The notes: generated by a model from the letters alone, not told the origin. 44,837 bases of DNA from Corynebacterium sp. HMSC29G08 (GCF_001806875.1 NZ_KV786236.1:1-44837); one strand, 5' to 3'. Shown: positions 1 to 8,823, counted from the stretch's first letter. A program made the numbers and translations.

Positions 1-462
1 GATGCCCCGCGGATAATCCGGAAAGCGCTTGAAATACGCGTCTTGCAAGCGAGGGATCTTAAGGACAGGGTCGAGCCCGCCTGGATCTAGATCGAACGTC
101 CAGGAGCGCTTGTCATGGGTGGGCCCAGCCAAGCCAAGGGAGATCACGTTTTCCAACCCCATCAGGCGACGCACAATGACCGCACGGTGTGCCCACGGAC
201 AGGCACGCGCGGCTATAAGGCGGTAGCGGTTCGGTTGCACCGGCCAGTGGAGGGTTGCGCCTGCGCCGTCAGGAGAAGGCTGTGGTTCGTTCCCTGTCAC
301 TGATGCAACGATGCGGTCACCAATGTAGTTGGTATCTCGCTTGAACTCGCCATCCGTCGAGGCGTTTTGTGGGGCACCTGCCCAGTCCGTCGGTGTTTCC
401 CTCTTGGCGGCGGTAGCGATTTGGGGCCTCCCTGTCCACGTGAATAGTTGGTGATGTGTCAA
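1..462 (-). CDS. Xi-class glutathione S-transferase-like (hydroquinone reductase type), 3' end outside window
   Basis: The 154 visible residues are the N-terminal part of a xi-class GST / S-glutathionyl-hydroquinone reductase (YqjG/ECM4 family). The diagnostic thioredoxin-fold motif ACPWAHR with the active-site Cys is followed by VIVRRLMGLE and SLGLAGPTHD, and upstream by RDTNYIGDRI. The family reduces thiol-conjugated (chloro)hydroquinones; corynebacteria make mycothiol rather than glutathione, so the natural thiol is uncertain. The C-terminal helical domain lies beyond base 1. The start is placed at a TTG at 460-462 because an in-frame TAG lies directly upstream and no ATG or GTG precedes the conserved region; no clear ribosome-binding site is seen, so the start is tentative. 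It follows the secreted-protein gene on the same strand after 78 bp. Confidence 0.85.
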   Translation of the reverse strand, partial: MTHHQLFTWTGRPQIATAAKRETPTDWAGAPQNASTDGEFKRDTNYIGDRIVASVTGNEPQPSPDGAGATLHWPVQPNRYRLIAARACPWAHRAVIVRRLMGLENVISLGLAGPTHDKRSWTFDLDPGGLDPVLKIPRLQDAYFKRFPDYPRGI

Positions 463-540
463 CTATAGGTTGTTTTCCCAACCAGGGCAGGTGTGCACGG
501 CACAGTGTTCAGCACAGGGGCGGGGCCGAAAGGGGGTTGT

Positions 541-975
541 TTAGCGCGCTCCGAACAGCACCGTGTTGTGTGCACCCGCCTGGATTAGCGCCAGGCGGGC
601 AATGTCAAGCACGTACAGTGTGCCGAAAAAACCAGGGATTACTGTCGCCTGGCCGTAGGAGCGGATCTGGAACGGCTGCAGGCGCTCCGGCTCCTGCCCG
701 AAGCCCTGGTTCCAGCACTTCTTGCCAACAAAGCGATCCTGGATAGCAATCGCCGGAATCAGGTGCTGCGGTGGGTTGCACTCCGGCTGGGATTCGCGTG
801 CACGCTGGGACACGCAGAGGGTTTCGTGGGTGGAGTCGAACTGAGTGAGCTCACAACGCACCGAGCCGTCAGCGTTGGCAAAACCTCGGCTGCCGGTGGC
901 TGCTGCGGACGGTGCAAGGGCGCCTACAAGGGTGGCAGCGGTAACGGCTGCCGTGAATGCTGGTGTGATACGCAT
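541..975 (-). CDS. Small secreted protein of unknown function
   Basis: 144 residues with a clear Sec signal peptide: MRIT, then an Ala-rich hydrophobic segment (about residues 5-25) ending near SAAATG. The mature part has four Cys (in VRCEL, TLCVS, PECNP and KKCWN), suggesting two disulfides in an exported protein of about 120 residues. I do not recognise the family. The start codon lies 5 bp after the thiF stop, so it is probably co-transcribed with thiF, but nothing ties it to thiamine. No good ribosome-binding site is seen before the ATG. Confidence 0.7.
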   Translation of the reverse strand: MRITPAFTAAVTAATLVGALAPSAAATGSRGFANADGSVRCELTQFDSTHETLCVSQRARESQPECNPPQHLIPAIAIQDRFVGKKCWNQGFGQEPERLQPFQIRSYGQATVIPGFFGTLYVLDIARLALIQAGAHNTVLFGAR

Positions 976-980
976 AACAT

Positions 981-2132
981 TTAGGGTAGCGCCCAGCGAT
1001 TAGTCCCGCCAGGCAAGGAATGCAGCCGAATTCCGAATTTAGCTGCGTTACCTGCGTATTCTTCAACAAAATTAGTTGACCGTTTGCCGGAGGCGCAGTA
1101 GACAATAACGTCGCCAGCTGGCAACGCAGCAAACACCTGATCCGCTGCATTGCTGTCCTGCGCCACCTGGCTCATGGGGAGGTTCTGCCCGGGATGCGCA
1201 ATATCGCTAAGCACCTTCTCGTGTGGCTCACGCACATCCAACGCCACCGCCTCGCCGCGGGCCAACAAGTCCAGCAGCTCCTGGCCGTCGTTGCTGGGAA
1301 GGGCACACGAAGCGTCGTAAACCCCGAAGCCCTCAACCAGCGCACGCGCCGGGTCGCGGGAAACGTTGAAGTGGCGGATGGTGGCGCTCAACGCGTCGTA
1401 CATATGCAGCCGTCCCGGGGTCACAGGGGCAAGGCCGGTGAGGAACTTCACCGCCTCCGTTGCCATAAGCCCGCCCACCACACTCGTGGTTACGCCAAGC
1501 ACACCCGCGGTTGCGCAATCCGGCACGCTATCCGCATCCGGCTGGGCAGGGTAGAGGTCCCGCATGCCTACACCGCCATCTGGCGCGCCGGGGCCGGACC
1601 ACCATAAGGCAACGTCGCCGCGGTAGCGCAGCACGGACCCCCACATCAGCGGTGTGCCGGTGATCTCTGCGGCGTCGGCGGCGAGGAATTTGGTTTGGAA
1701 GGTATCGGAGCCGTCGATAAGCAAATCAATGCCCTCAAGCGCCTCAATGAAGTTATCCTCCGTAAGCCGCTGCCTGCGCGCATGCACGGTGATGTGGGGC
1801 TGGATTGCTTGAATGCGCTTCGCGGCAACCTCCACCTTCGCCTTGCCTACATCATCGGCGTTAAACAGGATCTGGCGGTGGATGTTGGAAAGGGCAACCG
1901 TGTCATCGTCATACACCGTGATGTTGCCAACGCCAGTGGCCGCAAGTGTTTGCATAATTGGGCAGCCAAGCCCGCCGGCGCCGATGACCAGCACGTGCGC
2001 GTTGTGCAGGCGCTGCTGTTGCTCGGGGCCAAAACCGGGCAGGTTCATCTGCCTGGCGGTGCGCTCAAGTTCCTCGCGGGGCAGTGTTAGCTGGGTTAGC
2101 TGGGTTAGCTGGAATTCAGGTGTCTTGCTCAC
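981..2132 (-). CDS. thiF: ThiF/MoeB-type sulfur-carrier adenylyltransferase with C-terminal rhodanese domain
   Basis: 383 residues. It activates the C-terminal Gly of ThiS (possibly MoaD) by adenylation so that sulfur can be loaded. Residues about 25-260 are an E1-like Rossmann domain with VIGAGGLGCPI, the NIHRQ motif, the DGSDTFQTK segment and the conserved SVPDCATAGVLG. The paired CxxC zinc ligands of E. coli MoeB are absent. Residues about 285-383 form a rhodanese domain with the active-site loop YCASGKRS, a possible sulfur source. The N-terminus contains a QLT triplet repeated three times, encoded by a perfect 9-bp tandem repeat. In related corynebacteria thiF normally follows thiG; here it is separated by about 10 kb. 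MoeZ-like use in molybdopterin synthesis cannot be excluded. Confidence 0.88.
   Translation of the reverse strand: MSKTPEFQLTQLTQLTLPREELERTARQMNLPGFGPEQQQRLHNAHVLVIGAGGLGCPIMQTLAATGVGNITVYDDDTVALSNIHRQILFNADDVGKAKVEVAAKRIQAIQPHITVHARRQRLTEDNFIEALEGIDLLIDGSDTFQTKFLAADAAEITGTPLMWGSVLRYRGDVALWWSGPGAPDGGVGMRDLYPAQPDADSVPDCATAGVLGVTTSVVGGLMATEAVKFLTGLAPVTPGRLHMYDALSATIRHFNVSRDPARALVEGFGVYDASCALPSNDGQELLDLLARGEAVALDVREPHEKVLSDIAHPGQNLPMSQVAQDSNAADQVFAALPAGDVIVYCASGKRSTNFVEEYAGNAAKFGIRLHSLPGGTNRWALP
2086..2112. repeat. 3 x 9-bp perfect tandem repeat in the 5' end of thiF
   Basis: GTTAGCTGG occurs three times in a row on the + strand. On the coding strand it encodes Gln-Leu-Thr repeated, ahead of the conserved domain. 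As the unit is a multiple of three, copy-number change would not shift the frame. Confidence 0.9.
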
Positions 2133-2474
2133 TGCACCAATGTACGTCCCTGGTGTGTATTGCGTTTCTGTTGTAACGCAATACTATTCAACCCTCAAAG
2201 GTCAATTGTCCGTTTGATCAATTGTATAATTGAATTTGTCAACTTGGGCAGCTTTGTGAGTGCGATGGGACTATCTAATGTTCTTGCCGCTGCGTTTGTG
2301 CCGATAGGTGGGCTATGGGACCCCCGGAATGGGGGATAGGGATTATGAATCAATTTATAGATTATACTTTTCGGCTTGGCCTTACATGTCCCGATCAATG
2401 CGTTTTTCTGCATATTATGCAGTGTGGCAAGTTTGGCACGTCATAAGCCCTTTTTTCGCCCTAAAGTAAGATTT
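2133..2474. promoter_or_regulatory. Divergent AT-rich regulatory region between thiF and the DMT/urease unit
   Basis: This 342-bp stretch holds no gene and is markedly more AT-rich than its surroundings. It contains a perfect 10-bp inverted repeat (2157-2184), an AT palindrome TCAATT-N4-AATTGA (2218-2233), a C5/G5 hairpin flanked by CTAT and ATAG (2313-2338), and a -10-like TATACT (2364-2369) pointing right, about 105 bp before the DMT start. The reverse strand at 2351-2362 reads CTATAAATTG, a partial resemblance to an AmtR half-site (nitrogen control of urease in C. glutamicum), too weak to call. Confidence 0.5.
2157..2184. promoter_or_regulatory. Perfect 10-bp inverted repeat upstream of thiF
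   Basis: GTATTGCGTT, 8-nt spacer, AACGCAATAC. It sits 25 bp before the thiF start, either in its promoter or in its leader RNA. It could be a repressor operator or an RNA stem. No T-run follows on either side, so it is not a standard terminator. Confidence 0.6.
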
Positions 2475-3638
2475 ATGTCAACTACTACTCCTAACAGCGC
2501 AGCTGGCGTGGCAACGTCCTCGCCAGTGAAGCCCGTGTCACACGGCAGCGCTCTTGCTGTCCTGGCATTGGGTACAGCTTTCCTTGCAGCTACCCCGCTG
2601 CAGGTGAAGGCCTCGAACATGGACCCGGCTACCCAGGCTTTTCTTCGTGTCTTTCTCGGTTTTCTGATTCTTCTGCCCTTCGCTATTTGGGAGATGAAGA
2701 AGAAGGAAAAGCTGAGCAAGCAGGCTGTCATCCTCTCGCTGGTCTCTGGCGTGTTCCTGGGTATTGACTTTACTGCCTGGAACTACTCCATTTTCTACAT
2801 CGGTGCCGGCGTGGCAGCTGTTTTGCTGAACCTGCAGGTCATCATTGTGCCGATGCTTGCGGCAATCTTTGATAAGTACAAGATTCCGCCGGTGTTCCTC
2901 GTGCTTGTGCCAATCATGGCTGTTGGCGTGTTGCTGACCGGTGGCGTTTTTGAAGGCTCTGCTGAGGCGACCGGGCCAGAGACCATCTACGGCGTTAAGA
3001 CCGCAATTTTGGGTACCGCGTTCGGCCTGACCTCTGGCATCTGCTACTCCTTCTACCTGTACTTCTCCCGCAAGGCTGGTACCTCGGCACGTAAGGACCT
3101 CTACGTCCAGCCGATGATGTACACGGCTATCACCCAGATGATTGCCCCGATTGTGGTGGCATACACTTTCTCCCCACGCGGCGGTTTCGACTTCACCAAC
3201 GGTGTGCTGGTTGACGGCGTCCTGCCGGCAGTGAACCCGGAGACCACCCTGGGTGACCCGCTGACTACCGGCAACTGGATCGCACTGATCACCCTGGCGG
3301 TCTTTGGCCAGGCACTTGCGTGGACCATGGTCCAGTACGGCTCCGTCTGGCTCGACCCGACGCTGTCCGCTGGCATCCTGCTGCTGTCGCCGGTTACCTC
3401 CGTCATCATTGCAGCGCCCCTGTTCGGTGAGATCCCGTCCACGCTGCAGATCGTCGGTGTGCTGATGATTCTGGCAACGGTTGCCTACCAAAACGGTTTG
3501 TTTGCAATGCTCTTCGGCCAAAAGAAGAAACCGGACGAAGAAAATCCAGACACGAATCTTTCGGAACAGCTACAAAGGGAGGGGTTGGCACCTGCCCACT
3601 CACCGGAGGACGTTCCGGAAAATCCGAAAAAGCTGTAA
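2475..3638 (+). CDS. DMT-superfamily (EamA-type) permease heading the urease operon
   Basis: 387 residues from the ATG at 2475, with about ten hydrophobic segments from residue 25 to about 350, in the two-fold repeated layout of drug/metabolite transporters, and a charged hydrophilic C-terminal tail (KKKPDEENPD onward). The upstream in-frame TTG would add 33 residues with no family resemblance, so the internal ATG before STTTPNS is preferred although its ribosome-binding site is weak. It is co-directional with ureA, 60 bp downstream, and separated from it only by a hairpin, so it is probably transcribed with urease. The substrate is unknown. The family is not known to move urea or Ni2+, so a role in urea, ammonium-linked metabolite or amino-compound transport is only inference from position. 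Confidence 0.8.
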   Translation: MSTTTPNSAAGVATSSPVKPVSHGSALAVLALGTAFLAATPLQVKASNMDPATQAFLRVFLGFLILLPFAIWEMKKKEKLSKQAVILSLVSGVFLGIDFTAWNYSIFYIGAGVAAVLLNLQVIIVPMLAAIFDKYKIPPVFLVLVPIMAVGVLLTGGVFEGSAEATGPETIYGVKTAILGTAFGLTSGICYSFYLYFSRKAGTSARKDLYVQPMMYTAITQMIAPIVVAYTFSPRGGFDFTNGVLVDGVLPAVNPETTLGDPLTTGNWIALITLAVFGQALAWTMVQYGSVWLDPTLSAGILLLSPVTSVIIAAPLFGEIPSTLQIVGVLMILATVAYQNGLFAMLFGQKKKPDEENPDTNLSEQLQREGLAPAHSPEDVPENPKKL

Positions 3639-3647
3639 CTAATCCAA

Positions 3648-3677
3648 GGCCCTAGCGGGAGAGACTCCCGCGGGGCC
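3648..3677 (+). promoter_or_regulatory. Stable hairpin between the DMT gene and ureA
   Basis: GCGGGA-N5-TCCCGC (3655-3671) is extended by GGCCC/GGGCC outer arms, interrupted by a small bulge. There is no U-tract, and the AAGGAG ribosome-binding site of ureA lies about 12 bp beyond. It is likely an mRNA processing, stabilising or attenuating stem rather than a strong terminator. Confidence 0.6.
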
Positions 3678-3698
3678 GACAACCATAAGGAGCAGTCA

Positions 3699-4001
3699 AT
3701 GCATCTGACTAAGCGTGAACAGGAAAAGCTTCTGATTGTGGTCGCCGCCGATGTGGCTCGCCGCCGCAAGGAGCGTGGCCTGAAGCTCAACCACCCAGAG
3801 GCCGTAGCACTGATTTCGGACTTCTTGCTTGAGGGTGCTCGTGACGGCAAGACCGTGGCGCAGCTGATGAGTGAGGGCGTTGAGGTTCTTAGCCGCAATG
3901 ACGTCATGGAGGGCGTGCCCGAGATGATCTCTGACGTTCAGGTTGAGGCAACTTTCCCTGACGGCACCAAGCTTGTTACCGTCCACAACCCGATCCGCTA
4001 A
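3699..4001 (+). CDS. ureA: Urease subunit gamma
   Basis: 100 residues, the standard length of the gamma subunit of urease, which hydrolyses urea to ammonia and carbamate in the cytoplasm. [13 protein letters not shown] at the N-terminus, [10 protein letters not shown], the VAQLMSEG helix and the terminal [14 protein letters not shown] are typical of UreA. The start has a good AAGGAG 8 bp upstream. It is the first structural gene of ureABC-EFG-D; ureB begins 14 bp after its stop. It assembles with UreB and UreC as (ABC)3. Confidence 0.98.
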   Translation: MHLTKREQEKLLIVVAADVARRRKERGLKLNHPEAVALISDFLLEGARDGKTVAQLMSEGVEVLSRNDVMEGVPEMISDVQVEATFPDGTKLVTVHNPIR

Positions 4002-4015
4002 GAGGAGTGAAACAT

Positions 4016-4327
4016 ATGATTCCTGGCGAGTACTTCATTTCTGACAATGGCCCGCTGACCATCAATGAGGGCCGCGAGGCTCTGACCCTCGAGGTGACCA
4101 ACCGAGGGGATCGCCCTGTGCAGGTCGGCTCCCACTTCCACTTCGCTGAGGCAAACGCTTCCCTGGAGTTTGACCGCGAAGCAGCTAAGGGCAAGCGCCT
4201 CGACATCCCAGCTGGCACCGCTGTGCGCCTTGAGCCCGGCGATAGCCGCACCGTCAACCTGATTGACTTTGGTGGAAGCCGTGAGGTTTACGGCTTCAAC
4301 AGCAAGGTCAACGGGAAGCTCGACTAG
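4016..4327 (+). CDS. ureB: Urease subunit beta
   Basis: 103 residues starting MIPGEYF, followed by the family core [16 protein letters not shown] and the [16 protein letters not shown] segment, ending in GFNSKVNG. The ATG at 4016 is chosen over the GTG at 4007 because AGAGGAG at 4000-4006 is correctly spaced for it and because UreB proteins begin with MIPGE. It is separate from ureA, as in most actinobacteria and unlike the fused Helicobacter UreA. Confidence 0.97.
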   Translation: MIPGEYFISDNGPLTINEGREALTLEVTNRGDRPVQVGSHFHFAEANASLEFDREAAKGKRLDIPAGTAVRLEPGDSRTVNLIDFGGSREVYGFNSKVNGKLD

Positions 4328-4360
4328 TCCACCCAATCTCTACAAGAAAGGCATTAGACA

Positions 4361-6073
4361 ATGGCATTTGAGATGGAGCGTCGACAGTACGCTGAGCTCT
4401 ACGGCCCGACTGCAGGCGATGGTATTCGCCTGGCCGATACCGACCTCGTGGCACGTGTTGAGAAGGACCTGACCCACTACGGTGAAGAAGTCACCTTCGG
4501 TGGCGGCAAGGTTATCCGTGACGGCATGGGGCAGAACAGCCGCACGATGGGCGACGAGCAGATTCCGGACGTAGTTATCACGGGTGCGACCGTGGTTGAC
4601 TACACCGGCATTTACGTTGCGGATATTGCTATCAAGGACGGCAAGATTGCCAAGATCGGTGCTGCCGGTAACCCGGACGTGCAGGACGACATTGACATTG
4701 TCGTTGGGGTTGGCACCGAGGTTATTGCAGGCCAGGGTCGCATTGTGACTGCTGGTGCTGTGGATACCCACATTCACTACATTTCCCCGGAGCAGGCAGA
4801 GGTTGCTCTGGACAACGGCACCACCACCCTGGTCGGTGGCGGCGTTGGCCCGGCTGAGTCCTCCAACGCAACCACGGTGACCTCCGGTGCGGCCAACATC
4901 ACCCGCATGATCGAGGCAACCCGTGACTTCCCGGTCAACGTTGGCTTCCTGGGCAAGGGCCACGCATCTGACGCGAACCCGCTGCGTGAGCAGATCCGCG
5001 CTGGTGCAATCGGCCTGAAGATCCACGAGGACTGGGGTGCAACCGCTAACTCCATCGACACCGCACTGACCGTTGCGGATGAGCTGGACATTCAGATTGC
5101 AATCCACACCGACACCCTGAACGAGGGCGGCTTTGTGGACAACACCCTGGCTGCAATCGGTGACCGCGTAATCCACACCTTCCACACCGAGGGTGCTGGC
5201 GGCGGCCACGCACCGGACATCATCGAGGCAGCTGGCCTGCCGAACGTGCTGCCGGCGTCGACCAACCCGACCCTGCCGTACACGGTGAACACCCTGGATG
5301 AGCACCTTGACATGATCATGGTGTGCCACCACCTCAACCCGGACCTGCCGGAGGACGTGGCATTCGCTGACTCCCGCATCCGCCGCGAGACCATCGCAGC
5401 TGAGGACGTCCTGCACGACATGGGCGCACTGTCCATCACCTCTTCTGACTCCCAGGCAATGGGCCGCGTCGGTGAGGTTGTACTGCGCACCTGGCAGGTT
5501 GCTCACCGCATGAAGGGGCAGTTCGGTCCGCTGGAGGGTGATACCCAGGACAACGACAACAACCGCATCAAGCGCTACGTTGCCAAGTACACCATCAACC
5601 CGGCGATTGCCGCTGGTATTGGCCATGCTGTTGGTTCCGTTGAGGAAGGCAAGATTGCTGACCTGGTTATCTGGGAGCCGGCATACTTCGGTGTCAAGCC
5701 GTACCTGGTACTCAAGAGCGGTTTCATCGTTCGTGCCCTGATGGGTGACTCCAACGCATCGATCCCGACCCCGCAGCCGCGCACCATGCGCAACATGTTC
5801 GGCGCATACGGCCACGCTGCTGCACGCACCTCGGTTACCTTCTTACCGACGGTTGCGATCGAGGCCGGCGTACCGGACACCCTGAACATTGGCCGCAAGT
5901 TTGTCGAGGCGAAGAACATGCGCAACATCTCCAAGAAGGACATGAAGCACAATGACGCCACGCCAGACATTAAGGTGGACCCGGAGACCTACGTTCTGTC
6001 CGTGGACGGCAAGGAGATCACCTCTGAGCCGGCCGAGGTTCTACCGATGGCGCAGCGCTACTTCCTGTTCTAG
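4361..6073 (+). CDS. ureC: Urease subunit alpha (nickel catalytic subunit)
   Basis: 570 residues. All residues of the di-nickel site are present: His137 and His139 (DTHIHY), Lys220 to be carbamylated (GLKIHEDWG), His249 (IAIHTDTLN), His275 ([14 protein letters not shown]) and Asp363 (SSDSQAMGR). The flap carries Cys322 with the catalytic His323 (MVCHHLNP). The numbering is offset by exactly three from Klebsiella aerogenes UreC, so there is no insertion up to this point. It needs UreDEFG, encoded directly downstream, for nickel loading. The DNA is intact and in frame, so a functional enzyme is expected. Confidence 0.99.
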   Translation: MAFEMERRQYAELYGPTAGDGIRLADTDLVARVEKDLTHYGEEVTFGGGKVIRDGMGQNSRTMGDEQIPDVVITGATVVDYTGIYVADIAIKDGKIAKIGAAGNPDVQDDIDIVVGVGTEVIAGQGRIVTAGAVDTHIHYISPEQAEVALDNGTTTLVGGGVGPAESSNATTVTSGAANITRMIEATRDFPVNVGFLGKGHASDANPLREQIRAGAIGLKIHEDWGATANSIDTALTVADELDIQIAIHTDTLNEGGFVDNTLAAIGDRVIHTFHTEGAGGGHAPDIIEAAGLPNVLPASTNPTLPYTVNTLDEHLDMIMVCHHLNPDLPEDVAFADSRIRRETIAAEDVLHDMGALSITSSDSQAMGRVGEVVLRTWQVAHRMKGQFGPLEGDTQDNDNNRIKRYVAKYTINPAIAAGIGHAVGSVEEGKIADLVIWEPAYFGVKPYLVLKSGFIVRALMGDSNASIPTPQPRTMRNMFGAYGHAAARTSVTFLPTVAIEAGVPDTLNIGRKFVEAKNMRNISKKDMKHNDATPDIKVDPETYVLSVDGKEITSEPAEVLPMAQRYFLF

Positions 6074-6100
6074 TCAGTAGCACGTCATTCAAACCCTGAA

Positions 6101-6126
6101 AGCGGAGAGGCCTTGGCCACTCCGCT
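6101..6126 (+). promoter_or_regulatory. Hairpin between ureC and ureE
   Basis: AGCGGAG and CTCCGCT form a 7-bp stem, and inside it, after an A-A mismatch, GGC/GCC pair around a 4-nt loop. It lacks a U-tract and is followed at 6140 by the AAGGAG of ureE. It could lower expression of the accessory genes relative to ureABC or protect the 3' end of the structural-gene mRNA. Confidence 0.6.
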
Positions 6127-6151
6127 CTCGCTATTTATGAAGGAGAGCACA

Positions 6152-6619
6152 ATGATTGTCACCGAACTTCGTGGCAACATTCGGGACGCGGGCGAAGGCG
6201 CCCGTGTTGCAGACCGGGTGGTGTTTGACAATGAAAGCCGACTCAAGCGCATCCAGCGCGTCACCACCGCCGGTGGGGTGGAGATGGGCTTGCAGCTGGA
6301 TAAGTCCGTGCGTGAGCTGGAAGATGGCGACATCCTGGCTGAAACCGAAAACGGCTACGTCATCGCAGAGATGGCTCCGCTGGACGTGCTGGTGATCGCT
6401 CCGAAGACCATTGAAGAGGCGCTGGAAGTGGCTCACTCCTTGGGTAACCGCCACCTGCAGGCGCAGTTCTTTGGCAAGGACAGCCAGTTCAACGCTGAGG
6501 TAATGGTTGTGCGCTATGACCACACGGTTGAACACCACCTGGATCACATGTCCGTGGACTACCACCGCGGTGACTACGTCATGCCGAAGGCTTTCCGTCA
6601 TGCAGAACACACCCACTAA
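6152..6619 (+). CDS. ureE: Urease accessory protein, nickel metallochaperone
   Basis: 155 residues. UreE delivers Ni2+ to the UreDFG-apo-urease complex. Visible features are the N-terminal peptide-binding domain with LKRIQRV, the central GNRHLQAQF motif of the metal-binding domain, the conserved VRYDHTVEHHLDHM segment carrying the interface His, and a short C-terminal HAEHTH in place of the long His-rich tail of K. aerogenes UreE. The start at 6152 follows AAGGAGA; an upstream in-frame ATG at 6113 lies inside the intergenic hairpin and is rejected. The 3' end overlaps ureF by 20 bp. Confidence 0.95.
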   Translation: MIVTELRGNIRDAGEGARVADRVVFDNESRLKRIQRVTTAGGVEMGLQLDKSVRELEDGDILAETENGYVIAEMAPLDVLVIAPKTIEEALEVAHSLGNRHLQAQFFGKDSQFNAEVMVVRYDHTVEHHLDHMSVDYHRGDYVMPKAFRHAEHTH

Positions 6620-7319
6620 CGCGCGTGCGAATCTGGTGGTGTGGCACATCACCGATTCCGCTCTCCCTACAGGCGCGTTCGCACACTCCGCAGGGTTAGA
6701 GACCTACATCCAGCGTGATGAGGTTCATGACCCAGAGAGCTACCTGCGCTGGCTGGTTGGCTACCTACACCAGGCCACCTACGGTGAAGCCCTGGCGGTG
6801 CTTTTGGCGGTGCGCTTGCAAGCTGCCAACCTGGAGCAGGAGCAGGCAATCGTTGCGCTGCGTGAGTTGGATGAGATTTGCCACGCAACGCAGACCCCGC
6901 AGGAGCTGCGTGCATCCATGCAGGCAATGGGCAAGCGTATGGCCAAGGTTGCCAAGATTATGGACGCTGACAATGCGCTGGTTGACGCCTACGACGCCGG
7001 CCTGCGCAAGCGCGAGTTCTTTGGCAACCCCGGCATTGCCGCTGGTCTGGTGTTGGGCGCCGCCGGGGTGGATGAACACACCGCGGTATCGGCATACTTG
7101 ATGCAGATGGCTAACTCGATGACGCAAAACGCCATCCGTGCCATCCCGCTCGGCCAAGACGCTGGACAGCGGATCCTGATTGATGTGTACGAGTATCTGC
7201 CGAAGTTTGCGGAGGAGACTCTGGCACACGACGTGGCTGATCTCGGTGTGTCCTTCCCGCGGCTTGAGATCGCGCAGATGGAACATCAGTACATGCGCTC
7301 GCGCATGTTCATGTCTTAA
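6600..7319 (+). CDS. ureF: Urease accessory protein UreF
   Basis: 239 residues. UreF binds UreD and apo-urease and gates GTP hydrolysis by UreG. The family hallmark DSALPTGAFAHSAGLE is near the N-terminus, with LRKREFFGNPGIAAGLVLGA near residue 140 and the C-terminal EIAQMEHQYMRSRMF expected for the UreG/UreD-binding tail. The start ATG lies within the ureE coding end, which implies translational coupling; a longer frame upstream only overlaps ureE further and is not needed. Confidence 0.96.
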   Translation: MQNTPTNARANLVVWHITDSALPTGAFAHSAGLETYIQRDEVHDPESYLRWLVGYLHQATYGEALAVLLAVRLQAANLEQEQAIVALRELDEICHATQTPQELRASMQAMGKRMAKVAKIMDADNALVDAYDAGLRKREFFGNPGIAAGLVLGAAGVDEHTAVSAYLMQMANSMTQNAIRAIPLGQDAGQRILIDVYEYLPKFAEETLAHDVADLGVSFPRLEIAQMEHQYMRSRMFMS

Positions 7320-7340
7320 AACGAAAGGAATTGAAACATT

Positions 7341-7955
7341 ATGACCACTATCAAGGTTGGCATCGGCGGGCCGGTTGGCTCCGGCAAGACCCAGCTGATT
7401 GAGCGCATCACCCGTGCGCTCGACGGTGAGGTTTCCATGGCCGCTATTACCAATGACATTTACACCACCGAGGATGCGAAGATCCTTGCGCGCGAAGGCA
7501 TTTTGCCGAAGGACCGCATTATCGGTGTTGAGACCGGTGGCTGCCCGCACACCGCGATTCGTGAGGACACCTCGATGAACGAGGCCGCCTACGAGGAGCT
7601 TATTGAGCGCCACCCGGACCTGGAGCTGGTGTTCGTGGAGTCCGGCGGCGACAACCTGTCTGCTACCTTCTCCCCGGAGCTGGTGGATTTCTCCATCTAC
7701 ATCATTGACGTAGCCCAGGGCGAGAAGATCCCGCGCAAGGCGGGCCAGGGCATGATCAAGTCTGACCTGTTTGTGATTAACAAGACGGACCTGGCTCCGT
7801 ACGTTGGCGCCAACCTGCAGGTCATGGCTGATGATTCGAAGCAGTTCCGTGGGGATAAGCCGTTTGTGCTGACCAACCTCAAGACTGATGAGGGCCTGGA
7901 TGAAGTACTGCAGTGGATCCGCCGTGACGTCCTGATGCAGGACATCAAGGGCTAG
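7341..7955 (+). CDS. ureG: Urease accessory GTPase UreG
   Basis: 204 residues of a SIMIBI-class G protein. P-loop GGPVGSGKT at residues 9-17, NDIYTTEDA, the nickel-binding CPH motif in [15 protein letters not shown], the ESGGDNL switch, and NKTDLAP for guanine specificity are all present. It supplies GTP energy for nickel insertion. There is no His-rich N-terminal extension, unlike mycobacterial UreG. AAAGGAA precedes the ATG, and ureD starts 1 bp after its stop. Confidence 0.98.
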   Translation: MTTIKVGIGGPVGSGKTQLIERITRALDGEVSMAAITNDIYTTEDAKILAREGILPKDRIIGVETGGCPHTAIREDTSMNEAAYEELIERHPDLELVFVESGGDNLSATFSPELVDFSIYIIDVAQGEKIPRKAGQGMIKSDLFVINKTDLAPYVGANLQVMADDSKQFRGDKPFVLTNLKTDEGLDEVLQWIRRDVLMQDIKG

Positions 7956-7956
7956 T

Positions 7957-8823
7957 ATGTGGTCCATTTCGCCAGAACGCTTCAACAAAGCTCCCGGCAC
8001 GGATTTCACCGGCACCCTTGATCTGGGGATTGCTGTTCGCGCTGGCCGTTCCGTGGCCACCAAGCAGTACCACGACGGTGCGCTGAAGATCATCCGCCCG
8101 CACTACCTGGATGACAGTGGGCAGGTCTACTACATCACCGTCAACCCCGGCGGGGGATACGTGGGAGGAGACTCCTACGATATTGCCGTCAGCGTTGCTG
8201 ATGGTGCCTCAGTGCTGCTGACAGACCAGTCAGCAACCAAGGTGTACCGCACCCCGGGTTCGCATGTGACCCAACACCTGCACTTCAAGGTAGGTGCGGG
8301 TGCTGTGCTGGAGTACATTCCGGATCAGCTGATCCTGTACCGTGACGCGGACTACCGCCAGCACATGACGGTTGAGGTGGATCCTGAAGGCCACGTGTTC
8401 CTTTCAGACATTGTCACCCCAGGCTGGTCTCCTGATAAGGAGATGTTCCGCTACCGTCAGGCGCACCTGCGCTCAACAGTGCGCGTAGGGGACAAGCTGG
8501 CCTTGGTAGACAACATGCGGATCCAGCCGCTGGAAGAGCGTGAGGAGATTGCTTCTCCAACGTTTTTGGGAGAAAACACCCACTTCTCCACCGCCATCTG
8601 CTTCGACCCGCAGGTGGATGAGGACCTGATTGCTCAGGTCCGTGACGCCATCAGTGACGTCGAGGGTGTGCAGGCATCCGTCACCCCAACGGATGTACCT
8701 GGGTTCGTGCTGCGTGGTGTGGCTAACCGCACCGAGCACCTCATGGAAGTGGTGCTTCGCGCAGCCAACGTGGTTCGCTCCGAGCTGCGTAGCCAAGGCA
8801 AGGTGCACCTGCGCCAGTACTAA
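7957..8823 (+). CDS. ureD: Urease accessory protein UreD (UreH)
   Basis: 288 residues, the scaffold that holds UreF and UreG on apo-urease. Typical segments are the early LDLGIAVRAGRSVATKQYHDG, VNPGGGYVGGDSY, LLTDQSATKVYRT and LEYIPDQLILYRDADYRQ. The gene closes the operon; the ABCEFGD order is common in actinobacteria. Its 3' end faces the 3' end of the arsR-type gene with only 28 bp between, and no obvious bidirectional terminator is seen. Confidence 0.95.
   Translation: MWSISPERFNKAPGTDFTGTLDLGIAVRAGRSVATKQYHDGALKIIRPHYLDDSGQVYYITVNPGGGYVGGDSYDIAVSVADGASVLLTDQSATKVYRTPGSHVTQHLHFKVGAGAVLEYIPDQLILYRDADYRQHMTVEVDPEGHVFLSDIVTPGWSPDKEMFRYRQAHLRSTVRVGDKLALVDNMRIQPLEEREEIASPTFLGENTHFSTAICFDPQVDEDLIAQVRDAISDVEGVQASVTPTDVPGFVLRGVANRTEHLMEVVLRAANVVRSELRSQGKVHLRQY

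Noticed and set aside
2351..2362. AmtR nitrogen-control box upstream of urease
   Set aside because: Only one half-site resembles the known CTAT-N6-ATAG pattern; too weak to annotate as a site.
4340..5815. 491-codon open frame opposite ureC
   Set aside because: Shadow of the highly conserved ureC; no recognisable domain and no ribosome-binding site.
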